In this document: piece after piece, positions 21,324 through 28,890 of the stretch
Position numbering within the stretch: position 1 is the stretch's first letter
Layout of the letters: the number at the start of each line of letters is the position of its first letter
From: Saccoglossus kowalevskii
Taxonomy: Eukaryota; Hemichordata; Enteropneusta; Harrimaniidae
Assembly: GCF_000003605.2 (NCBI RefSeq)
Contig: NW_003153973.1
Span: forward strand, 1-28,890
Reading direction: 5' to 3'
Length of the DNA: 28,890 bases
Program-made: the position numbers and the translations under genes
Notes under the pieces: generated by a model
The model's database searches: none
What the model saw: only the letters and a program-made list of their open reading frames with translations
Told to the model about the DNA's origin: nothing

Positions 21324-22266
21324 AATTCGTTATCGCTGGCATGAAGTACCTTCTAGAATTGACCTATAACCTCTACATACTTGGAGTAACACTACGGTAA
21401 TTTAACAGCAATTCACGAAATATTTATTTACATTTTCAAACTTTTAACTATGGTAATTGTTAATATGATATCACAGGTAACAATCCCGATTGAAAAAAAA
21501 CAACTTTGCAATCGTTTTTCACAACTTTGTAAGCAGTTTGTTGTCGATTTTTCGGTTGGCAGTTGTGATAATCTGCTTATATATGAGGCATTCTTGATAC
21601 ATTTACTTAATGTTTTCGAAATTTAACTACAGGGGTGTCATGGCAATGACATAGGTTAAATATTCAAGCAACTCCGCCAAAATTTCCTTCGATTTTTCCA
21701 ACATTGCACGCTGTTTTCTAACAATTTTACAGTCAGTTCATGTGAAAATCTATAGGTTGCTTTCAACTAGCATTTATTAAATTTGTCGACTTTACAGCTG
21801 CGCGTTTCTATATGCCAACAATTTAGGTCATATATACCGATATATCTACCAAAGTTTCAATAACTTAGCACAACTTTGCCATCACTTTGAACAACTTTGC
21901 CCGGTGTGTTAACAGCTTAAAACCCAGTACGTGCCGATAGCATCTACAACTTGTTCTTGGAAATTAGAAAAAAATTGAAAACTTTTCCTTAATTAAAATA
22001 GTTACAAAAACTCCACGATTTTCCACTATAAATAATTACTATCACAGTGAGAAAGAATGCAGAAACGTTGCCTTATATTTTAACTGTGTGTGTTATGAAA
22101 CAAAAAAAATCAACTGTTCGTTTACTCAGGGAGTCTCCCATGCATGTACTAACCACGATCGACTGCGCTTTACTTTAAACATCTGTTGTTCAGCTAACTA
22201 CACAGCTGCATAGATTATTTGAAATTAAGCCGAATTGGCAGGTATTTCATGTTTTTCGATGTTTTA
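21324..22266 (+). repeat. Satellite unit 24 (943 bp), mosaic
   Basis: The first ~500-650 bp repeat unit 14 (AACTACAGGGG, ATATTCAAG, GCCAAAATTT, TAACAATTTTACAG, CAATTTAGG). From about 22009 the tail instead has AAACTCCACG, TTACTATC, CAGAAACG, CTGTTCG and CGACTGCG, as in unit 25 and partly unit 5. The switch lies between about 21830 and 22010. Confidence 0.97.
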
Positions 22267-23205
22267 AAATCGTTATCGCTGGCATGAAGTACCTTCTAGA
22301 ATTGACCTATAACCTCTACATACTTGGAGTAACACTACGGTAATTTAACAGCAATTCACGAAATATTTATTTACATTTTCGAACTTTTAACTATGGTAAT
22401 TGTTAATATGATATCACAGGTAACAATCCCGATTGAAAAAACAACTTTGCAATCGCTTTTCACAACTTTGTAAGAAGTTTGTTGTCGATTTTTCGGTTGG
22501 CAGTTGTGATAATCTGCTTATATATGAGGCATTCTTGATACATTTACTTAATGTTTTCGAAATTTAACTGCGGGGGTGTCATGTCGATGACATAGGTTAA
22601 ATATACAAGCAACTCCGCCAACATTTCCTTCGCTTTTTCCAACATTGCACGCTGTTTTCTAACATTTTACAGTCCGTTCATGTGAAAATCTATAGGTTGC
22701 TTTCAACTAGCATTTATTCAATTTGTCGACTTTACAGCTGCGCGTTTCTATATGCCAACAACTTAGGTCATATATACCGATATATCTACCAAAGTTTCAA
22801 TAACTTAGCACAACTTTGCCATCACTTTGAACAACTTTGCCCGGTGTGTTAACAGCTTAAAACCCAGTACGTGCCGATAGCATCTACAACTTGTTCTTGG
22901 AAATTAGAAAAAAATTGAAAACTTTTCCTTAATTAAAATAGTTACAAAAACTCCACGATTTTCCACTATAAATAATTACTATCACAGTGAGAAAGAATGC
23001 AGAAACGTTGCCTTATATTTTAACTGTGTGTGTTATGAAACAAAAAAATCAACTGTTCGTTTACTCAGGGAGTCTCCCATGCATGTACTAACCACAATCG
23101 ACTGCGCTTTACTTTAAACATTTGTTGTTCAGCTAACTACACAGCTGCATAGATTATTTGAAATTAAGCCGAATTGGCAGGTATTTCATGTTTTTCGATG
23201 TTTTA
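22267..23205 (+). repeat. Satellite unit 25 (939 bp)
   Basis: The head shares GTAAGAAG, AGTCCGTT and TTCAATTT with unit 26. The tail shares AAACTCCACG, TTACTATC, CAGAAACG and CGACTGCG with unit 24. A private change in the hairpin loop gives CATGTCGATG near 22580. Confidence 0.97.
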
Positions 23206-24146
23206 AAATCGTTATCGCTGGCATGAAGTACCTTCTAGAATTGACCTATAACCTCTACATACTTGGAGTAACACTACGGTAATTTAACAGCAATTCACGA
23301 AATATTTATTTACATTTTCGAACTTTTAACTATGGTAATTGTTAATATGATATCACAGGTAACAATCCCGATTGAAAAAAACAACTTTGTAATCGCTTTT
23401 CACAACTTTGTAAGAAGTTTGTTGTCGATTTTTCGGTTGGCAGTTGTGATAATCTGCTTATATATGAGGCATTCTTGATACATTTACTTAATGTTTTCGA
23501 AATTTAACTTCGGGGGTGTCATGGCGATGACATAGGTTAAATATACAAGCAACTCCGCCAACATTTCCTTCGCTTTTTCCAACATTGCACACTGTTTTCT
23601 AACATTTTACAGTCCGTTCATGTGAAAATCTATAGGTTGCTTTCAACTAGCATTTATTCAATTTGTCGATTTTACAGCTGCGCGTTTCTATATGCCAACA
23701 ACTTAGGTCATATATACCGATATATCTACCAAAGTTTCAATAACTTAGCACAACTTCGCCATCACTTTGAACAACTTTGCCCGGTGTGTGAACAGCTTAA
23801 AACCCACTACGTGCCGAAAGCATCTACAACTTGTTCTTGGAAATTAGAAAAAAATTGAAAACTTTTCCTTAATTAAAATAGTTACAAAAATTCCACGATT
23901 TTCCACTATAAATAATTACCATCACAGTGAGAAAGAATGCAGGAACGTTGCCTTATATTTTAACTGTGTGTGTTATGAAACAAAAAAAATCAACTGCTCG
24001 TTTACTCAGGGAGTCTCCCGTGCATGTACTAACCACGATCGATTGCGCTTTACTTTAAACGTTTGTTGTTCAGCTAACTACACAGCTGCATAGATTATAT
24101 GAAATTAAGCCGAATTGGCAGGTATTTCATGTTTTTCGATGTTTTA
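23206..24146 (+). repeat. Satellite unit 26 (941 bp)
   Basis: The head is close to unit 25 (GTAAGAAG). Private changes are CTTTGTAATCG near 23385, AACTTCGGGGG near 23506, GCACACTG near 23587, CAACTTCG near 23751, GTGTGTGAACAG near 23783, GCCGAAAGC near 23814 and CTCCCGTGCATG near 24014. The TTAACAG-to-TGAACAG change opens a spurious 78-aa frame at 23622-23858. Confidence 0.97.
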
Positions 24147-25087
24147 AAATCGTTATCGCTGACATGAAGTACCTTCTAGAATTGACCTATAACCTCTACA
24201 TACTTGGAGTAACACTACGGTAATTTAACAGCAATTCACGAAATATTTATTTACATTTTCGAACTTTTAACTATGGTAATTATTAATATGATATCACAGG
24301 TAACAATCCCCATTGAAAAAACCAACTTTGCAATCGCTTTTCACAACTTTGTAAGCAGTTTGTTGTCGATTTTTCGGTTGGCAGTTGTGATAATCTGCTT
24401 ATATATGAGGCATTCTTGATACGTTTACTTAATGTTTTCGAAATTTAACAGCGGGGGTGTCATGGCAATGACATAGGTTAAATATACAAGCAACTCCGCC
24501 AACATTTCCTTCGATTATTCCAACATTGCACGCTGTTTTCTAACATTTTACAGTCAGTTCATGTGAAAGTCAATAGGTTGCTTTCAACTAGCATTTATTA
24601 AATTTGTCGACTTTACAGCTGCGCGTTTCTATATGCCAACAATATAGGTCATATATACCGATATATCTACCAAAGTTTCAATAAATTAGCACAACTTTGC
24701 CATCACTTTGAACAACTTTGCCCAGTGTGTTAACAGCTTAAAACACAGTACGTGCCGATAGCATCTACAACTTGTTCTTGGAAATTAGAAAAAAATTGAA
24801 AACTTTTCCTTAATTAAAATAGTTACAAAAATTCCACGATTTTCCACTATAAATAATTACCATCACAGTGAGAAAGAATGCAGGGACGTTGCCTTATATT
24901 TTAACTGTGTGTGTTATGAAACAAAAAAAATCAACTGCTCGTTTACTCAGGGAGTCTCCCATGCATGTACTAACCACGATCGATTGCGCTTTACCTTAAA
25001 CGTTTGTTGTTCAGCTAACTACACAGCTGTATAGATTATTTAAAATTAAACCGAATTGGCAGGTATTTCATGTTTTTCGATGTTTTA
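24147..25087 (+). repeat. Satellite unit 27 (941 bp)
   Basis: Starts CGTTATCGCTGACATG. It shares GAAAGTCAATAGG and CAATATAGG with unit 23 and TTAAACCG with unit 22. Private changes are CCCCATTGAAAAAACC near 24307, TCGATTATTCC near 24512, ATAAATTAGC near 24682, AAAACACAG near 24739 and CAGCTGTATAG near 25024. Confidence 0.97.
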
Positions 25088-26032
25088 AAATCGTTATCGC
25101 TGGCATGAAGTACCTTCTAGAATTGACCTATAACCTCTACATACTTGGAGTAACACTACGGTAATTTAACAGCAATTCACGAAATATTTATTTACATTTT
25201 CGAACTTTTAACTATGGTAATTGTTAATATGATATCACAGGTAGCAATCCCGATTGAAAAAAAAAACAACTATGTAATCGCTTTTCACAACTTTGTAAGC
25301 CGTTTGTTGTCGATTTTTCGGTTGGCAGTTGTGATAATCTGCTTATATATGAGGCATTCTTGATACGTTTACTTAATGTTTTCGAAATTTAACTGCGGGG
25401 GTGTCATGGCGATGACATAGGTTAAATATACAAGCAACTCCGCCAACATTTCCTTCGCTTTTTCCAACATTGCCCGCTGTTTTCTAACATTTTACATTCA
25501 GTTCATGTGAAAATCTATAGGTTGCTTTCAACTAGCATTTATTAAATTTGTCGACTTTACAGCTGCGCGTTTCTATATGCCAACAACATAGGTCATATAT
25601 ACCGATATATCTACCAAAGTTTCAATAACTTAGCACAACTTTGCCATCACTTTGAACAACTTTGCCCAGTGTGTTAACAGCTTAAAACCCAGTACGTGCC
25701 GATAGCATCTGCAACTTGTTCTTGGAAATTAGAAAAAAATTGAAAACTTTTCCTTAATTAAAATAGTTACAAAAATTCCACGATTTTCCACTATAAATAA
25801 TTACCATCACAGTGAGAAAGAATGCAGGAACGTTGCCTTATATTTTAACTGTGTGTGTTATGAAATAAAAAAAAATCAACTGCTCGTTTACTCAGGGAGT
25901 CTCCCATGCATGTACCAACCACGATCGATTGCGCTTTACTTTAAACATTTGTTGTTCAGCTAACTACACAGCTGCATAGATTATTTGAAATTAAGCCGAA
26001 TTGGCAGGTATTTCATGTTTTTCGATGTTTTA
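25088..26032 (+). repeat. Satellite unit 28 (945 bp)
   Basis: From the middle on it repeats the unit 6 combination (GCCCGCTG, ACATTCAG, AACATAGG, CCCAGTGTG, ATCTGCAAC, GAAATAAA, GTACCAAC). The head instead resembles units 7 and 29: GGTAGCAA, a ten-A run before CAAC, GTAAGCCG. CAACTATGTAATCG near 25266 is private. Confidence 0.97.
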
Positions 26033-26975
26033 AAATCGTTATCGCTGGCATGAAGTACCTTCTAGAATTGACCTATAACCTCTACATACTTGGAGTAACA
26101 CTACGGTAATTTAACAGCAATTCACGAAATATTTATTTACATTTTCGAACTTTTAACTATGGTAATTGTTAATATGATATCACAGGTAGCAATCCCGATT
26201 GAAAAAAAAAACAACTTTGTAATCGCTTTTCACAACTTTGTAAGCCGTTTGTTGTCGATTTTTCGGTTGGCAGTTGTGATAATCTGCTTATATATGAGGC
26301 ATTCTTGATACGTTTACTTAATGTTTTCGAAATTTAACTGCGGGGGTGTCATGGCGATGACATAGGTTAAATATACAAGCAACTCCGCCAACATTTCCTT
26401 CGCTTTTTCCAACATTGCACGCTGTTTTCTAACATTTTACAGTCCGTTCATGTGAAAATCTATAGGTTGCTTTCAACTAGCATTTATTCAATTTGTCGAC
26501 TTTACAGCTGCGCGTTTCTATATGCCAACAACTTAGGTCATATATACCGATATATCTACCAAAGTTTCAATAACTTAGCACAACTATGCCATCACTTTGA
26601 ACAACTTTGCCCGGTGTGTTAACAGCTTAAAACCCACTACGTGCCGATAGCATCTACAACTTGTTCTTGGAAATTAGAAAAAAATTGAAAACTTTTCCTT
26701 AATTAAAATAGTTACAAAAATTCCACGATTTTCCACTATAAATAATTACCATCACAGTGGGAAAGAATGCAGGAACGTTGCCTTATATTTTAACTGTGTG
26801 TGTTATGAAACAAAAAAAAATCAACTGCTCGTTTACTCAGGGAGTCTCCCATGCATGTACTAACCACGATCGATTGCGCTTTACTTTAAACGTTGTTGTC
26901 AGCTAACTACACAGCTGCATAGATTATTTAAAATTAAGCCGAATTGGCAGGTATTTCATGTTTTTCGATGTTTTA
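26033..26975 (+). repeat. Satellite unit 29 (943 bp)
   Basis: Close to unit 7 (GGTAGCAA, GTAAGCCG, AGTCCGTT, TTCAATTT, CCCACTACG, CAGTGGGAAAG). Near 26891 it reads CGTTGTTGTCAG where others have CGTTTGTTGTTCAG. These are two single-base losses in T-runs and may be sequence errors as in unit 10. Confidence 0.97.
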
Positions 26976-27918
26976 AAATCGTTATCGTTGGCATGAAGTA
27001 CCTTCTAGAATTGACCTATAACCTCTACATACTTGGAGTAACACCTCGGTAATTTAACAGCAATTCACGAAATATTTATTTACATTTTCAAACTTTTAAC
27101 TATGGTAATTGTTAATATGATATAACAGGTAACAATCCCGATAGAAACAAGCAACTTTGCAATAGCTTTTCACAACTTTGTAAGCAGTTTGTTGTCGATT
27201 TTTCGGTTGGCAATTGTGATAATCTGCTCATATATGAGGCATTCTTGATACATTTACTTAATGTTTTCGAAATTTAACAGCGGGGGTGTCATGGCAATGA
27301 CATAGGTTAAATATTCAAGCAACTCCGCCAAAATTTCCTTCGATTTTTCCAACATTGCACGCTGTTTTCTAACATTTTACAGTCAGTTCATGTGAAAATC
27401 TATAGGTTGCTTTCAACTAGCATTTATTAAATTTGTCGACTTTACAGCTGCGCGTTTCTACATGCCAACAATTTAGGTCATATATACCGATATATCTGCC
27501 AAAGTTTCAATAACTTAGCACAACTTTGCCATCACTTTGAACAACATTGCCCGGTGTGTTGACAGCTTTAAACTCAGTACGTGCCGATAGCATCTACAAC
27601 TTGTTCTTGGAAATTAGAAAAAAAATTGAAAACTTTTCCTTAATTAAAATAGTTCCAAAAATTCCACGATTTTCCACTATAAATAATTACCATCACAGTG
27701 AGAAAGAATGCAGGAACGTTGCCTTATATTTTAACTGTGTGTGTTATGAAACAAAAAAAAATCAACTGCTCGTTTACTCAGGGAGTCTCCCATGCATGTA
27801 CTAACCACGATCGATTGCGCTTTACTTTAAACGCTTGTTGTTCAGCTAACTACACAGCTGCATAGATTATTTAAAATTAAGCCGAATTGGCAGGTATTTC
27901 ATGTTTTTTGATGTTTTA
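26976..27918 (+). repeat. Satellite unit 30 (943 bp)
   Basis: The head has ACACCTCGG, GATATAACAGG and GATAGAAACAAGC. From about 27225 it matches unit 18 (GCTCATAT, ATATTCAAG, ATATCTGCC, GTTGACAGCTTTAAACTC, GTTCCAAAA, ACGCTTG, GTTTTTTGATG). Together with unit 31 it forms a second copy of the unit 18-19 block. Confidence 0.97.
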
Positions 27919-28847
27919 AAATCGTTATCGTTGGCATGAAGTACCTTCTAGAATTGACCTATAACCTCTACATACTTGGAGTAACACCTCGGTAATTTAA
28001 CAGCAATTCACGAAATATTTATTTACATTTTCAAACTTTTAACTATGGTAATTGTTAATATGATATAACAGGAAACAATCCCGATAGAAACAAGCAACTT
28101 TGCAATAGCTTTTCACAACTTTGTAAGCAGTTTGTTGTCGATTTTTCGGTTGGCAATTGTGATAATCTGCTTATATATGAGGCATTCTTGATACGTTTAC
28201 TTAATGTTTTCGAAATTTAACAGCGGGGGTGTCATGGCAATGACATAGGTTAAATATACAAGCAACTCCTCCAACATTTCCTTCGATTTTTCCAACATTG
28301 CCCGCTGTTTTCTAACATTTTACAGTCAGTTCATGTGAAAATCTATAGGTTGCTTTCAACTAGCATTTATTAAATTTGTCGACTTTACAGTTGCGCGTTT
28401 CTATATGCCAACAATATAGGTCATATATACCAAAGTTTCAATAACTTAGCACAACTTTGCCATCACTTTGAACAACTTTGCCCGGTGTGTTAACAGCTTA
28501 AAACCCAGTACGTGCCGATAGCATCTACAACTTGTTCTTGGAAATTAGAAAAAAATTGAAAACTTTTCCTTAATTAAAATAGTTACAAAAATTCCAAGAT
28601 TTTCCACTATAAATAATTACCATCACAGTGAGAAAGAATGCAGGAACGTTGCCTTATATTTTAACTGTGTGTGTTATGAAACAAAAAAAATCAAGTGCTC
28701 GTTTACTCAGGGAGTCTCCCATGCATGTACTAACCGCGATCGATTGCGCTTTACCTTAAACGTTTGTTGTTCAGCTAACTACACAGCTGCTTAGATTATT
28801 TAAAATTAAAACGAATTGGCAAGTATTTCATGTTTTTCGATGTTTTA
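27919..28847 (+). repeat. Satellite unit 31 (929 bp), 12-bp-deletion subfamily
   Basis: Nearly the same as unit 19, including GATATAACAGGAAAC, the 12-bp TACC-flanked deletion near 28428 and the CGCGATCG, GCTGCTTAG and GGCAAG tail. Private changes are TTTACAGTTGCG near 28384 and ATCAAGTGC near 28691. Confidence 0.97.
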
Positions 28848-28890
28848 AAGTCGTTATCGCTGGCATGAAGTACCTTCTAGAATGACCTAT
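28848..28890 (+). repeat. Satellite unit 32, first 43 bp only
   Basis: The next monomer begins and is cut by the window end. It reads CTAGAATGACC where others read CTAGAATTGACC, one T lost from a doubled base, so the last bases may be of lower quality. Confidence 0.95.

Larger units (their letters stand above)
1..28890. repeat. Satellite DNA array, ~943-bp monomer, 31 full units plus a partial
   Basis: The same sequence recurs head to tail from the first base to the last. Using the AAATCG(T/A)TAT landmark as phase, unit starts are 1, 944, 1887, 2830, 3772, 4707, 5649, 6592, 7535, 8479, 9406, 10347, 11292, 12221, 13166, 13801, 14743, 15686, 16628, 17557, 18501, 19444, 20383, 21324, 22267, 23206, 24147, 25088, 26033, 26976, 27919 and 28848. 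No unit is inverted and nothing is inserted between units. Composition is AT-rich. The array continues beyond both ends, so its real length is unknown. Long, homogeneous, gene-free tandem arrays of this kind are typical of eukaryotic constitutive heterochromatin. Assignment to a centromere, telomere flank or sex chromosome cannot be made from sequence alone. Confidence 0.98.

Noticed and set aside
23622-23858. 78-aa frame in unit 26
   Set aside because: It exists only because a stop was lost by the private TTAACAG to TGAACAG change. Other units have the stop.
1-28890. CRISPR array or bacterial repeat
   Set aside because: The repeat is ~943 bp with no short-repeat/unique-spacer pattern, there are no cas genes, and there is no dense coding. 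This is satellite DNA.
1-28890. Ribosomal or 5S/tRNA tandem gene cluster
   Set aside because: I see no conserved rRNA segments, tRNA cloverleaf or RNA polymerase III A and B boxes in the monomer.
1-28890. Tandem transposable elements (LTR, MITE or Helitron arrays)
   Set aside because: Units join directly with no target duplications, terminal inverted repeats, LTR ends or transposase/polymerase frames.

Overview
The whole 28,890-bp window is one uninterrupted head-to-tail satellite DNA array. Counting from the first base as an arbitrary phase, it holds 31 monomers plus the first 43 bp of a 32nd. Most monomers are 939-945 bp and 943 bp is the commonest length. Exceptions are 927 bp (unit 10), 929 bp (units 13, 19 and 31), 935 bp (unit 5) and 635 bp (unit 15, which carries a 307-bp internal deletion). 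All units point the same way. No other DNA is interspersed, and the array runs off both ends. I find no credible protein-coding gene, rRNA, tRNA, CRISPR array or transposon. The recurring 65-87 aa reading frames all come from one AT-rich part of the monomer. They mostly rely on a TTG start and break whenever a poly-A run changes length.

The window suggests eukaryotic heterochromatin (pericentromeric, subtelomeric or sex-chromosome-like). The evidence is the long monomer, a base composition of roughly one third G+C, and the near-identity of the copies (units 1 and 2 differ at about eight positions). CpG is not depleted: I count 29 in unit 1, about what its base composition predicts. This argues mildly against a heavily methylated vertebrate genome and fits an invertebrate or similar host. 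I cannot name the species.

Layout: units 1-4 (1-3771) are a left subfamily marked by CCTTTTAG near the unit start. From unit 5 onward this reads CCTTCTAG. Units 5-12 are mixed types. Units 13-20 contain a subfamily with a 12-bp deletion (13, 19), the 635-bp unit 15, and a very recent local expansion (15 tail, 16, 17, 18 head). Units 21-27 are mosaics with another local expansion (24-26). Units 28-29 repeat the variants of units 6-7, and units 30-31 repeat those of units 18-19. There is no regular higher-order repeat; the pattern is block duplication, local expansion and conversion-like mosaics.

Within each monomer the notable structures are paired CAACTTTG motifs 21 bp apart, a CAACATT triplet with about the same spacing, a 6-bp-stem hairpin, a tract of A/T runs beside a TATAAATA box, and a long poly-A run. 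Unit 10 has a stretch where nearly every doubled base is reduced to one, which looks like a sequencing or assembly error. I see no defined new gene system; the interest lies in the architecture and evolution of the satellite.
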